Shown here piece after piece: positions 1-11,612 of a stretch of DNA of 64,000 bases. The translations under genes were made by a program, and so were the position numbers. Numbering within the stretch: the stretch's first letter is position 1; every line of letters begins with the position of its first letter. Under the pieces are notes generated by a model. It was not told where the DNA came from, made no database searches, and was given only the letters and a program-made list of their open reading frames with translations. This stretch comes from Stachybotrys elegans (Eukaryota; Ascomycota; Sordariomycetes; Hypocreales; Stachybotryaceae). The stretch is taken from assembly GCA_020746835.1 (NCBI GenBank), contig JAGPNK010000001.1, positions 3,472,001 through 3,536,000 on the forward strand. The letters run 5' to 3'.

Positions 1-437
1 CCACTTGGGGTTATTTCGACAACCACAGTTCACTTTATTTTAGGCAAAATCTTATACCTATGATCTTCTGCACCAATATGAAGTCGCAAATTGTAAAATG
101 CCTGCACTGTGATGCTAGACTCGTCTTGTGTTCACTCAATGTCATATATGTGAGGAAGTTGTTGAGACAATATAATGAAATGCATAAATGAAATGCATAC
201 TGCACAATGCCCCATACGTCCTAGCGGTCCTTATTCCAGGGAATTTTCGGCCCATAACCTGCCTTACCTAATACATAATTGGGAGGCATCTGGTCTCAAC
301 TGTCCAGGCGACCCTGCCTCTCCCGAAGACACGTGACTTGTGCTGCAAAGGAGCTAGCGGAATAAAACCTCAAACCTCATTCTCGGCTTCCGAAGCAACG
401 ACAAGCACTCGATACCCGCATCACAATCCATCACACA
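1..437. other. left-edge intergenic, upstream of ATP4
   Basis: No convincing coding frame. This is AT-richer than the gene that follows and presumably holds the ATP4 promoter and 5' UTR. A short direct repeat (two copies of AAATGCAT about 14 nt apart) lies near 178-200. Nothing else is recognised. Confidence 0.5.
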
Positions 438-1399
438 ATGGCGTCCCGCTTGGTACCGCGCGCCGTCGGTACGTTGTGCCCTGCCGTCCGAGCCCGCCGC
501 GACCTCCGTCCGGCCCAATTGGGCGCCTCAACCCCCCTCGATGATGGTGCTTGGTCGCTAACCGTAGGATGAACCCTTCGCAGGCGCTCCTCTCCTCCGA
601 CCGGCTCTGGCCCGCCGAGCCCTCCCCGGCATCAACGCCGCCGCCGCGCGATTCAACAGCAACGTGCCCGCCGAGGACCCCAAGAAGAAGGCCCAGAGCA
701 TCCTCGACGCCCTCCCCGGCAACAGCCTGCTCAGCAAGTCGGCCATCCTCAGCAGCACCGCCGCCCTCAGCGTCTACGCCATCTCCAGCGAGTACTACGT
801 CATGAACGAGGAGACCATCATCGCCATCTGCCTGCTCTCCGTCTGGACCGGTCTCATCAAGTACGGAGGCCCCATGTACAAGGAGTGGGCCGAGTCCCAG
901 AACGAGAAGATCAAGAACATCCTCAACAGCGCTCGTGCCGACCACACCGAGGCCGTCAAGACCCGCATCGAGGATGTCAAGCAGATGGCCGGTGTTGTTG
1001 ACATCACCAAGGCCCTGTTCGAGGTCTCCAAGGTAAGAGAGGACATGGGCTGGCACGAGGAAGAAAAACGCGTCCCCGATGCTGACGTCCCAATAGGAGA
1101 CTGCCAAGCTCGAGGCTGAGGCTTTCGAGCTCGAGCAGAAGACCGCCCTGGCTGCCGAGGCCAAGACTGTCCTCGACTCCTGGGTCCGCTACGAGGCTCA
1201 GGTCAAGCAGCGCCAGCAGAAGGAGCTCGCTGCCTCCGTCATCGCCAAGGTGCAGAAGGAGCTCGAGAACCCCAAGGTCCTGCAGCAGATTCTCCAGCAG
1301 AGCGTTGCCGATATCGAGAGTCAGTGCTTCCCAGCTCGATTGTTCAATTGCCGCGGCTAACCAAGCAATGCAGAGATCGTCTCCTCCAAGGCTCAATAA
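438..1399 (+). CDS. ATP4: mitochondrial F1Fo ATP synthase subunit 4 (subunit b)
   Basis: Peripheral-stalk subunit b of mitochondrial ATP synthase, which holds F1 against the membrane Fo sector. Four exons: 438-468, 584-1032, 1097-1319 and 1374-1399, giving 242 aa. The N-terminus (MASRLVPRAVG, then an Arg/Ala-rich stretch ending ARFNSN) is a typical matrix targeting sequence. The hydrophobic segment (ILSSTAALSVYAISSEYYV, then TIIAICLLSVW) matches the two membrane spans of the family, followed by a long charged helix. All introns start GT and end AG, and the last coding exon is only 26 nt. The start is the first ATG, directly before the transit peptide. It is convergent with the HET gene. Confidence 0.95.
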
Positions 1400-1725
1400 G
1401 CAAAATCCCGAATCCAAGGGCGAAGAGGTCACCGTTTCCTTTGTACCACCCCCTGTGTCGATAAACCACACCTGTGCATTAGCCTTAAATCAAAGACAAC
1501 AGTCGAACTAATCCTGAAAACTTGGTGATTGATCCTTGAGATAGTGAGTGGTCTGCAAAATGACCGGCTGATTTCTGCCGAGTACTCGAATCTAGCTGTT
1601 GATGGAGTCCTCTGGAAAATACTGAAGTGCAGACAAATTATTTCCTCTCGATAGAGCCCACCTGGCCGTTGCTCTCATGGTCATCCATGACGTGAGCGTC
1701 CTGTGCTTTATCCAAGCCACATAAT
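1400..1725. other. convergent intergenic (ATP4 / HET gene)
   Basis: A 3'-to-3' spacer of about 326 bp that should carry both transcript ends. No coding frame or repeat is seen. Confidence 0.5.
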
Positions 1726-3810
1726 TCATACCAAAGTCACCGTTCTCCAGGCCTTCTCATCTGCAACAATCCTGCTGCCTACTTCGTGGCCTATGGTAAA
1801 CCTTCCAACTCTTTTGAAATGCAAAGCGCCTCCTTGTACGGGCTTAAGAACCAAGCAATGATAGGTTTCTATCTCATCACCCTTGTTGTCAGGTTTCTCT
1901 TCGTCGTGGCGCTTGAGTAGGCTGTCATTCTCCGTCAATCTGCCGCCCAGTACCATGATTTGCAAGTCCCATTTGGGCCATTCGACTGAGTCGTCGGCTT
2001 TTCTGTAATCGAGTAGTACATACTCACCCTCGTCGATGTCCAAAGGGTGATGGTCAGTGTAGACCCGTGGGAGCAGGTTCCTGCCAGCTCGTATCATTCG
2101 GGCCTCGGCGTTTGTTGCCTTCTCCTGCTCCCTATGCCTCAATCTGGACATCGGACCATGGACTTTTATTGTCGCACTCTTGACCTCGCCGTATGGGTTG
2201 TCTTGATTCTTCAGCTCGACATCCCATGCCTCGATCCTCGCAGCATCCCTCCAGCATCGAAAAGTGTCTGCCCTCACAATACCTGCATAGCTTGCCCAGC
2301 TCCAACTCGGTCCGGTGTATTCGGCTGTAGAGCCAACTTCCCAGAGTTCAGAGTTTTTCCAAGCGAGCCCGTAAACGAGTGCATCACTCCATAGCCCTGC
2401 CACGTATTGACATCCGAGTCTCTCCCCAACGAGAGAGGCGATTCCACTTATCGCCGGTAATTTATCCGTGGCCTTGGTCAGGTTGCGCTCAGTATACTCC
2501 CTGAGAAGAAATGACCAGATGTCAATGGCATTCTGTCGTGAAACTCCAGGCGCGAACAACGGGTCCAATGGCCAGCGGGGAGATTTGCGTATGCATCCGT
2601 CCTCACTCACAATCCCCTGACGACACCCAAAATACATCTGTCTGGTGTTATAGCGCAGAGACCGCCTGGCGAGGGCGCTCTCCTGTAAGGCCCAGGCCCG
2701 TGCAGATAGCGGCTCGGGACAGAAGTCCATGCTGGCTAGATAGAAACAGTCGTCGTTGAAGAGCAACACGGCCTCTACATTGCCCAGCTCCGGGATGTGC
2801 ATGGTCGATTTGAGCCGTGGCTCGCGAACGTGGAAGCATCCTCCATTGCTCGCCTTGCTCCGGTTGGCACTTATGACAATATACGCTCCCGAGTACACAT
2901 TGGTCATCCGCGCTGATTCACGAGCCCAGTCCGCTGAGTCGTCCTGTAGGATGCAGATGCTGTCAATCCAGAGATACTGAAGTCCCAAATGACGAGTGAT
3001 CTTGACGGCATCCTGGAACGTCTGGGGGAGCCGTGGTATGTTGATTCCCTTTTTGCGCGCCTGGTAGGAATCGCGGGTCGTTTTGAAGGGCAGAGACTGA
3101 CCCCAGCAATACGACAGGGCGGCATACTTGTCGATGCTGCCAGGGGCGGGCTCGATCAGCTTGGCGACATCGCTACATCCGCCAACATCAAGGATGCGCG
3201 TAGGCAGCGGGCTTGCTTCGTCGGAACATTTCTCATGTTTGCTGGCGCATTCTCGGACCCATGCAGCGGCAGCTTCGAGTCCCTCGGCGGAGCCAGAGTC
3301 TGGATGTAACGGTCTTGGGAGGATTCCTCCAGCAAGTGGGCTGCCGGCTTTGGCGTGGAAGGCAACAGAGCCCAGCAGGTATAGGTTATCAGGGCCACGT
3401 TTCCCCAGGTTCGGGGGCAGAGCCAGAACAAAGACGACGAGTCCGGGCGCGCCGCCGTATCGCTGAGTGAGCCAGAGCCTCCTCCCGTACGGCATCGTGA
3501 CATAGTCGTCAATGAACTCCTTCCAGTACCGGCTCTTCCTGGGGGCCGCTTCTACCGCACCGATCCACTTGCGGACTGCGCCTTGCACCAAATGGCAGAG
3601 AGGACAGCCAGCTTGGGCAGATGCCGCAAGGACCTCTAGGCTTTCATGCCATGGGTGGCCGGGCGCGTCGCCAAAGGGAGATGGATCGGGCCAGAGACAT
3701 CTCAACTCGTCGTTATCAACAACCCTGGTGGCTGTGTCGGTCTCTGGGGGTTTAGGAAGTGATGAGAATGGAATATCGAGACACGTGCTACAGAGAGGCA
3801 TGGTACCCAT
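1726..3810 (-). CDS. HET-domain (heterokaryon incompatibility) protein
   Basis: Single-exon gene, 694 aa from the first ATG (MGTMPLCSTC; a second ATG lies three codons on). The HET domain (PF06985 type) spans about residues 228-375. Its block 1 is YAALSYCWG, followed by a PRLPQTFQDAV segment and LQYLWIDSICILQD, then RMTNVYSGAYIVISA. The N-terminus has Cys pairs (CSTC and CPLCHLV) usual in this family, and the C-terminal half is variable with no second recognised domain. HET proteins can trigger regulated cell death after fusion of incompatible hyphae, but most genomic copies are untested, so an allorecognition role is inference. The open frame continues 133 codons upstream without an ATG and overlaps the 3' end of SRC1, so I do not use it. 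Confidence 0.85.
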   Translation of the reverse strand: MGTMPLCSTCLDIPFSSLPKPPETDTATRVVDNDELRCLWPDPSPFGDAPGHPWHESLEVLAASAQAGCPLCHLVQGAVRKWIGAVEAAPRKSRYWKEFIDDYVTMPYGRRLWLTQRYGGAPGLVVFVLALPPNLGKRGPDNLYLLGSVAFHAKAGSPLAGGILPRPLHPDSGSAEGLEAAAAWVRECASKHEKCSDEASPLPTRILDVGGCSDVAKLIEPAPGSIDKYAALSYCWGQSLPFKTTRDSYQARKKGINIPRLPQTFQDAVKITRHLGLQYLWIDSICILQDDSADWARESARMTNVYSGAYIVISANRSKASNGGCFHVREPRLKSTMHIPELGNVEAVLLFNDDCFYLASMDFCPEPLSARAWALQESALARRSLRYNTRQMYFGCRQGIVSEDGCIRKSPRWPLDPLFAPGVSRQNAIDIWSFLLREYTERNLTKATDKLPAISGIASLVGERLGCQYVAGLWSDALVYGLAWKNSELWEVGSTAEYTGPSWSWASYAGIVRADTFRCWRDAARIEAWDVELKNQDNPYGEVKSATIKVHGPMSRLRHREQEKATNAEARMIRAGRNLLPRVYTDHHPLDIDEGEYVLLDYRKADDSVEWPKWDLQIMVLGGRLTENDSLLKRHDEEKPDNKGDEIETYHCLVLKPVQGGALHFKRVGRFTIGHEVGSRIVADEKAWRTVTLV

Positions 3811-4165
3811 GCTTCCACTACGGGCCTGGCGGGATGACGTCGAGGAGAAGAAAAGAATGTGCCCTCCGTGGCCTCCTCTGTCTGCTGCATCGTTGCTACG
3901 GCTGGAGCGGGGCCGCGCCTCTCTTCGTTCGTGTCCCAGCCGTCCCAATAGGATATTAAAGTATGTCAAAATTAGTGCCTGTATGAGCAGTACGGAAGAA
4001 CCCCCAAACCCCTTGTCCACGCAACGTTTGCTGCCGCATAATATCGTTACATCGGCATCCTCTCCCGGGATCCGCCCCAATGACAAAGGAAAATGACCAT
4101 AAGGAAAGGAAATAAGTGACAGAGAAGCATCTCCTGATATGGTTACTCGGCCAGCATGCCAGACA
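3811..4165. other. spacer between SRC1 3' end and HET gene start
   Basis: About 355 bp that must contain the HET promoter and the SRC1 terminator. No separate gene is seen. Confidence 0.45.
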
Positions 4166-6334
4166 CTAGTATATCGGCCGGGCCTCCTCCCATCGTTTCG
4201 TCTCTGCACCCTCTCCAGGCGCAGGCGATTCGGGCTTCACGTCTGAAGCCCACCCAACAGACAGCCGTCCGCTGCTGCGACGCTTCCTGATGCGATCCCC
4301 TGGCAGCGGACCAATCCACTCCCACGCCCGACCAATCTCGCCATTGCTGCTCTCGCGCTGGCTGGTGCGGACGTTGCTGTTCTGCTGAACGAAAGCGCTG
4401 ACCATGTTCCAGACGCGCTGGCGCTCCGACGCCACGTGTACGGAGCGCAGCACATCGTCGCGAAGGTTCGGCAGGAACAGCCACGGCTCATCCTCGTCTC
4501 CCTCGCACAGCTCCTTTTGCTGGACCAGCCTGGCAAGGACCGTGTCGACCAGCGAGGGGACCTGGGCACGCAAAGCCTTGTTCTTGCGGTAGCGCGCCCT
4601 CAGATACAAGACGCCCAGGACGACAGTCATCAAAAGTCCAATTGCGAGTCGATATCTCTCCAAGCTGAGTCTGACGGAGCGCCGGAGGGCACAGCTGAGC
4701 GGAAGGCGAGCGAGAGAGGTGGACGATAGTCGACGGACTTGAAGATCTCCGGAACCGGACGCTCTGTAGGTTTGGTGGCGGATCTGGTTAGTTGAAGATG
4801 TCAGAAGAGCGAGACGCGGAACAAGGGGAAAGTGGTATAGGAAATAGGAAATAGAAAGGATGGGCACTCACTCGGTAGCGACGACCACCTCTTCACGAGA
4901 AGTCACTTCGCCTATTGCGGCTATCCACAGGTCGTCAAATTCATCAGAGTTCATGCGCTTGCTCCTCTTCTTGCTGACGGTTTGTTTCAACTCTTCCTCA
5001 GCCATGGTGGGAGTGTCAGGGACCGTCCCCTCCTCGTCGATAGCGTCGCCGCACTCAAACTTGGCTCGGCGCTCTCTCAGCTCCTCCACAGCCTTATCCG
5101 CAACCGCCTTGACTCGTCGCGCCTTCTCGCCATCGGGCTCACAGGACGGTGGCAGAGGGATCAGGCCGCCCAGTGAGAGAGGATGCTGCTTGAGGATAAA
5201 GTCGGGCTCGCAACGAACAGAAAAGTCCTCGTAGCAGTAGGCGGCGTGAGAAGGGCACTGCTCGCATTGCGGTTCGATGAAAGGCAAGATGACGTCAGGC
5301 ACAGGAATCTCAGGTGGGATGATGGAGTTTGCGGGTCGTCCCAGCCCACAGTAACCGACGGCAATCTTCTCCTGGCGGTACCATGCCATGTACGCGCCGA
5401 GCAGTGTCACGAAGAGGACGAGGAGAGGCGTCTTGAGGCCGGCTCGGCGGCGGGGAAGGTTGGGCTGCTTGCGGGGGACGATAGTAACCTCCCCCTTGCT
5501 GGCTGCCTCTTCCAGCTCCAGCTGCTCGTCTGGTGTGAACTCTTCTCCGGGTTCCACCACGCCCTCGGGGGTCTGGTATTGCGGCCTCAACGCGGGGCCA
5601 TCCGATAACCTGGGGGTTCTTGGTTCTTGGTAGCCATCTGTGCGGCGACGAGCTGATCGAGACCTCTTGGTGGTAGACTCACCACCAGCTGTGCGCCTCC
5701 GGTTGGTAGGGGTCTTGAGGTTGGGGCTTCCTCCACCTTGGAACGGGTTGTCATCAGTGAAGACACTCTCATCGTGATCGGGGACGGGTGTCTCCTCGTC
5801 TGTAGTATCCTCGTCCTCATACTGGACAGGAGGCTCGGGGTCAGGCTTGATCTGCGGGGTAATGGTCCGGCGCGATCGTCGAGCAGACTGAGGCACCACT
5901 ACATCTTCCTGGTCGTCGAAGTGCGACAGCTGGCGGCTGGCGGAGCGGGAGGCACGCTTCGTCGGGCTGGACAAGGCCGGAGGCATCCGGTCATCAACCT
6001 CCTCTGTCTTGATCCGGGTCGACGTCTTCCTCGGGGATTTTGATCGCTTCGCGGTGCCTGGCGTCGGACGGAGGTCGTGGTCAGCCCACCCGGGAATGTC
6101 TTCGGCGCTGCCGGCATTCACGATGCCGAAGCTAGATCGCTTGGCCTTCTCGCGCTGTGCTCGAAGCTTGGGCGCTTGAGAAAGCACATGGTCCGTGACG
6201 AGGGCGACCAGCTGGGGCTTCTTGGCCGTGGCAGGATATTCGACGTTGTGGGTGACGAGGATGGATCGCAGGCGCGGGACAGTGACGGTACGAGGGTCGA
6301 AGCCCTCCTGGAGATAATCGTCGGCGTCAGACAT
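4166..6334 (-). CDS. SRC1: inner nuclear membrane protein, LEM/HeH and MSC domains
   Basis: Man1-Src1 family protein of the inner nuclear membrane (Heh1/Src1 in budding yeast), involved in nuclear envelope integrity, pore assembly and chromatin tethering. Two exons, 4872-6334 and 4166-4763 (complement), 686 aa. The HeH/LEM-like motif is at residues 5-50. A long basic, Ser/Pro-rich nucleoplasmic linker has RSKSPRK and KRSRSARRR clusters that could act as nuclear localisation signals. TM1 is at about 301-319. The lumenal segment has the family cysteines (GYCG; CEQCPSHAAYC; RCEPDF). TM2 is at about 526-543, and the C-terminal MSC winged-helix segment ends in GRAWEWIGP. The single intron lies between the two membrane spans, and its donor is a tandem GT site listed separately. 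It is divergent from COQ6. Confidence 0.93.
4866..4873 (-). promoter_or_regulatory. SRC1: tandem 5' splice site of the SRC1 intron
   Basis: On the minus strand exon 1 ends ..ACCGA and the intron begins GTGAGTGCCC. Two GT dinucleotides sit 4 nt apart (first G at 4871 and at 4867). The upstream GTGAGT joins in frame to exon 2. The downstream GT, or intron retention, places TGA directly after Glu488, ending the protein before TM2. Confidence 0.6.
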
Positions 6335-7050
6335 GGTCGCCGTCGCCTATTCTCTTTTTCTTTTTCTTTTATGGATTCCGAGTTGATGAACTGGCTGGCT
6401 CTTGCAAAGTGCGAGGTGGATATGACAGATAAGGTATATCTAGGCTCAACTCGTTCGAAACCACTTGAAACTAGCGCAGCTCAACGCAACGCAGATCGAC
6501 TTTGCCGCACGTCACCGAAATGAAAAGGAATGGCAGCGCAACGGCACAGTCGCACTTGGAATCGTCTGACCTCCTGACGCTCCGACGAAACACTGAGGGG
6601 GGAAGAGATCCAGAAAAAGAAGAAGGCGAGGGACCCAAAAAAGAAAAGACGACACGTGTTCGGCGGGATGCGAAAATAAATGGGAATGCGATAATTGTCG
6701 GACGGATGTTGATTGTAAGGATTAGTTACTTGGGCCAAACCCTGCGGAAAATGGCCCTCGTCGTCTATGACAACAGGCGGAGACCACCGACCTGGCCAGA
6801 CTGCCAAGCCATCAAGCCACAGAAATTCGCCACAATGAGGAATGTGACCAGGCAGCCAAAGCAGGCGAGCAGGGGGTGCTTTCCCAAAAATTCGGGTGGG
6901 GCTCACTGATGATCATGGTGCTATTCCCAATCATTATCGACGGCCAACTTGAACTTCAGACCAACGCAAACGCCTTTGCAGCAATCCCTTCCACCCCACG
7001 CCATTGGCGCCTCCAACAGCCAGCCTGCAGCCTGTGAGCCCGGCCAAAGA
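6335..7050. promoter_or_regulatory. divergent promoter region SRC1 / COQ6
   Basis: About 716 bp shared between two divergent starts. A pyrimidine run (TTCTCTTTTTCTTTTTC) lies just upstream of the SRC1 start, and a purine-rich stretch is at 6600-6655. No extra gene is supported. Confidence 0.45.
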
Positions 7051-8593
7051 ATGCTGGCCGCCCGGTCCGTCGCTGGCCGCAGCGCCCGCTTCGTCTGCGT
7101 GAGCTGCACCCGCAGAATTCAACTCCAGGCTCAAAGCTCGAGATCCTATTCCACCAAGAGGAACCACCACGATATCTACGATGTGGTGTGCGTGGGCGGT
7201 GGCCCTGCCGGGCTCAGCCTCCTGACAGCTCTGCGTGCGTTCCAATGGCTGCTCAGATCGCTTGTGCGCTTCTTGGCTAATTGAACCCGCTGCAGGCTCA
7301 AACCCCGTTACCTCTGGCCTTCGAGTCGCCCTCGTCGAAGCCCAGGACCTCTCCAAAGCAGCCGCATTCGCCCTTCCCGCAACCCAATTCTCCAATCGCT
7401 GCAGCTCGCTGACCCCGACGTCCGCCGAATACCTCAACACCATTGGTGCTTGGACGCACATGCAGCGCGAGCGCATCCAGCCCTACCACGAGATGCAGGT
7501 GTGGGACGGCATCACCGACGCCCGCATCGAGTTCGACTGGCAGCCCGGCTCCTCCAGCGGCGGTAAGCCCATCGCCTACATGGCGGAGAACGCCAACATC
7601 ATCTCGGGCCTGGTCAAGCGCCTCGAGGAGCTGGGCGGCGTGGACGTCTTCGACAAGACCAAGGTGGAGAACATCAGCCTCGGCGAGGAGACGGAGGACT
7701 TTGATCTGAGAGAGTGGCCCATCGTCAGCCTTTCCGGGGGTCAGTCGCTCGCAGCCAGGCTCCTCGTCGGCGCAGATGGAGCAAACAGCCCTGTGCGCAC
7801 ATTCGCCGGCATCCCGAGCCGCGGCTGGGATTACGGCAGACACGGCGTTGTAGCTACCCTCGAGCTCGAGGGCGACGGCTGGGGCGGCGCCAACAACAAG
7901 ATTGCCTACCAGCGCTTCCTTCCCACAGGCCCCGTCGCCATGCTCCCCATGCCGGGTAACTTCGCATCCCTCGTCTGGTCCACGACACCCGAGAGGGCCG
8001 CCGTGCTGAAGAAGCTCTCGCCCAAGGATTTTGCCGCCACCGTCAATGCTGCGTTCCGCCTCAGCGCCGTTGATCTCTCATTCATGCACACCCAGGAGTC
8101 GGGGCAAGTGGAGGAGCTGGCCTGGCGGTTACAGCACCGCTCCGTCGCTCAAGACATGGTCCCCCAGGCCGTCGTCGGCGTACAGGAAGGCACCGTGGCA
8201 TCGTTCCCCCTGAAGCTCCGCCACGCAGATACATACATCGGCGAGCGTGTCGCTCTCGTGGGCGACGCCGCCCATACGATACATCCTCTGGCCGGACAGG
8301 GCTTGAACCAAGGCCAGAGCGACATCCAGAGCCTTGTCAAGACGATTCAGTACGCCGTCTCCCACGGGCAGGATCTAGGCACGCAGATGTGGCTAGAGTC
8401 TTACAACAGCGACCGCTATGCCGCTAACCACATCATGCTCGGAGTCTGCGATAAGCTCCACAAGCTTTACTCTGCCGAGAGCGGACCGCTCATACCTCTG
8501 AGGTCCGTTGGCCTGCGGGCAGTCAATGCCTTTGGCCCCCTCAAGAACTTTATCATGGAGCAGGCTTCCAGGACTGCCTCGCGCCTGGTCTAA
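7051..8593 (+). CDS. COQ6: ubiquinone biosynthesis FAD monooxygenase
   Basis: Flavin-dependent C5-hydroxylase of the coenzyme Q ring, matrix side of the inner mitochondrial membrane, part of the CoQ synthome. Exons 7051-7234 and 7296-8593, 493 aa, close to the 479 aa of yeast Coq6. Residues 1-37 form a targeting sequence with an RSYS end. The FAD dinucleotide fold is VVCVGGGPAGLSLLTAL at about 45-61. The DG-type motif is LLVGADGANSPVR, and the second FAD motif is ALVGDAAHTIHPLAGQGLN. The intron (61 nt) falls at the end of the GxGxxG helix. The start is the first in-frame ATG; the frame also runs upstream but only with non-ATG starts. Confidence 0.95.
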
Positions 8594-8838
8594 GAAGCAA
8601 TATCATGTTTTTCAATCTGTAAAATAGTGTAGATGTTTGTATAATACGCCCTGCAGCGCAGCGGGATCAGAATCGCATATTCACACACAATTATGCATCA
8701 ATTCACCTTAGATCGCAGACAGGCATGACAAAAAAACTTATCACAACAACGTCTAAGGAGTATTTGCTTCACCTCCCTGTCAGCTATGATTACAGACAAA
8801 TAGAACGCATTCTAACTATAAAACAGCACCATCCACAT

Positions 8839-10391
8839 CTACCTATCAACCTCACCTAAAAGACAATTTAGTTAGCGACTTGTTTTCCGCGGAAGAGGGG
8901 AGACATGTGTGGAGCTTACCAAACACCAAGTCCATGGTACCAATAACCGCCACAGCGTCGGCCAGCATATGGCCTCTGGTGAACTGGTCCAGACCACCCA
9001 GGTGGGCGAATCCGGGTGTACGGATGTGGCATCGGTAGGGGCGCTCGCTACCATCACTGACAAGGTAGACACCCATCTCGCCCTTGGGGGCCTCGATGAC
9101 GGAGTAGGTCTCACCGGGGGGAACGGCGTAACCCTTGGTGTAGAGGAGGAAGTGGTGGATGAGAGCCTCCATGTTCTCCTTCATGGCACTTCGAGGGGGG
9201 GGAGCAATCTTGTAGTCTTCAACGCGGATGGGACCAGCGGGCATCTTCTCGAGGCACTGGTGGATGATGCGCAGCGACTGTCGGAACTCCTCCATGCGGA
9301 CGAGGTATCGGTCGTAGCAGTCACCGTTCATGCCAACGGGGATATCGAACTCAACTTGGTCGTAGGCATCATAGGGCTGGCTCTTGCGGATATCCCAGGG
9401 CACGCCGGATCCACGGAGCATGGGGCCGGTGAAGGCATAGGTGAGAGCCTCCTGAGCAGAAACAACGCCGATACCTCGCAGACGCTCGATCCAGACACGG
9501 TTGTCAGTAAGCATCTCCTCGGTCTCATCGATACGGTCACCAAACTGAGTAGCCCACTGGTAGATGTCGTCGAGGAGGCCAATGGGGAGATCCTGGTGAA
9601 CGCCTCCGGGGCGGACGTAGGCAGCGTGCATACGAGCACCAGACACACGCTCGTAGAATTCCTGCCAACCTCATCAGCTCCTGTCCCGGCTTCACGACCC
9701 TCCTTTGTGCTCGGCGGGGTTTTGTTCGACTTACCATGAGCTTCTCACGCTCCTCGAAACCCCACAGGAAGGGCGTCAGGGCGCCAACGTCCATGGCGTG
9801 GGTGGTGATGGTCATGAGGTGGTTCAGGATACGGGTAATCTCTCCGAACATGGTTCGGATCCACTTGGCACGCTCGGGAATCTCAATGTTGAGCAGCTTC
9901 TCGACGGCCAGCGAGAAGCACTGCTCGTTGGTCATCATGGAGACGTAGTCGAGACGGTCGAAGTAGGGCAGGGCCTGGAGGTACGTCTTGTACTCGATGA
10001 GCTTCTCGGTGCCGCGGTGCAGCAGGCCGACGTGGGGGTCAGCGCGGACAATCTCCTCTCCGTTGAGCTCGAGGATCAATCGCAGCACACCGTGGGCGGC
10101 GGGATGCTGGGGGCCAAAGTTGACCGTGTAGTGCCTGATCTTGCGGTCCGAGACAGAGTTCTCGCGCGACTTTTTCGTGGCGCCGGGCTGCTGGCCCGAG
10201 AGGCCGTGAGGGTCGGCCGGGCTGGAGAAGTCCTCGTCGACAGGGACGAGCCTCGTGCCCATGGGCGTCGGGGCGGCGTACTGTCGGAGTCGGGTCGTCG
10301 AGAAGGGGCGGGCGGCGAAGGGCGTGGCAGCAGCTGGTCGCAGACACAGCCGCTGGGCAGCTTGGCCAGCGAGCCTGTGGAGGGGAGCCAT
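8839..10391 (-). CDS. nuo-49: NADH:ubiquinone oxidoreductase 49 kDa subunit (complex I)
   Basis: Core hydrophilic subunit of complex I (NDUFS2/NuoD family) that forms much of the quinone pocket. Three exons on the complement: 9735-10391, 8920-9661 and 8839-8855, 471 aa. The transit peptide (residues 1 to about 38) has [12 protein letters not shown]. Family blocks are [69 protein letters not shown] and the C-terminal [20 protein letters not shown] followed by TMDLVFGEVDR. That last motif is completed only by splicing into a 17-nt terminal exon, which fixes the stop codon. It is convergent with COQ6, with a 245-bp spacer. Confidence 0.96.
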
Positions 10392-10954
10392 GGCGAGGGT
10401 GAGCGGATGTTGGTGCCTGTTGATAGGTTTAGGGGACAAGGCGTCCCTGGGGATCCGCTGTCTCGAGGTCAATGGCGTGGTGCGGATGCAGAATTCGCCT
10501 TCAGATGGTGGCCGTCATCGCCTTCCAATGGCCCTCTTTGGAAGTCTGTAGCTCGATGTACCAAGTTGCGAGATGGTGGGCTCGGATATTAGGATTTTCC
10601 CGCCGAGCCGTAGCCAATCAGCGACAGCTCATTACGTCCACTCTCGGTGGGTTACCCTATACCGGTTATCATCACGTCCACTGGGACAGTTATAAGCGAG
10701 TATCTGGTGAAGTCAGTCGGCAGTCTCTAATGACTGGTATCTGACGTCTCCAGTGTCATTTTTATTTTATGTTGGTTGATTTATAACGCCACGTTCAAGG
10801 GTTGCACTTGCGACGTCAACGTAGAACTCGTAATGCCATTCAACTAACCTGTTGATTCACCCCACGTTAACTTGTAAGAATCATCATGTCATGAATGCCC
10901 AACGGCAGATACGAAACAGGTAACGCAACTAATATACCCAGACCAGGCTGGTAA

Positions 10955-10983
10955 AACAACAACAACAACAACAACAACAACAA
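10955..10983. repeat. AAC trinucleotide microsatellite
   Basis: About nine to ten uninterrupted AAC/ACA units in intergenic DNA. Confidence 0.9.
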
Positions 10984-11612
10984 GAGAACGACGATACAAA
11001 TGATACACTGCACGCCCACGCTCGTACAGGATGCTTGCGTGCATGATAATTCGATGAGAATTCACCCACCAAGCAGTTCATCCAAGAGGGTGATTCTGAC
11101 CCACATTTCACATCCCTTGCTTCTAGCATCCTCCAACAACACTCCCAGGGTTGGGTCTGTGTTGGGGGTTACGGATACAAGACGAGGATTGGCACACAAA
11201 GACAGTCTCCTTGTGAAGAAGTTTCTAGCTCAGGAATGGATAGCACGTGTAACCCCATGTATCAAGGTAAACGAGCAACGACGTATTCGCGAGTTGACGT
11301 GTTTGGTACTTTGGTCAACTCGAACCCGACCCATTGACCGGGTAGGCATCATGGCTCCCTGTCCAATATGCACATGACCGCATCAAGACTCTGTGAACTA
11401 CATGGGATAGCGGCCATAACTGACCGGGTTGTTATATTATTCCAGCACTACCAGTGCTGACCGAATCGTACATCCTGCCGAGGGTTCACCCTCTCGGCCC
11501 CCTTGTCAACAATGCAGCCGCCCTGGCTTCAAAAGCATCTCGCACGATTAAAGAATATGAGGCCCATGAACAGGACCTTGAGGTATCATTCCACATCGCC
11601 GTCGCTCAGAAC

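Noticed and set aside
3811..4209. N-terminal extension of the HET protein
   Set aside because: The frame is open for 133 codons but contains no ATG and overlaps the SRC1 stop codon. A HET protein normally begins with the Cys-containing segment just after the chosen ATG.
8909..9739. 276-codon plus-strand open frame
   Set aside because: Antisense to nuo-49, whose identity is certain.
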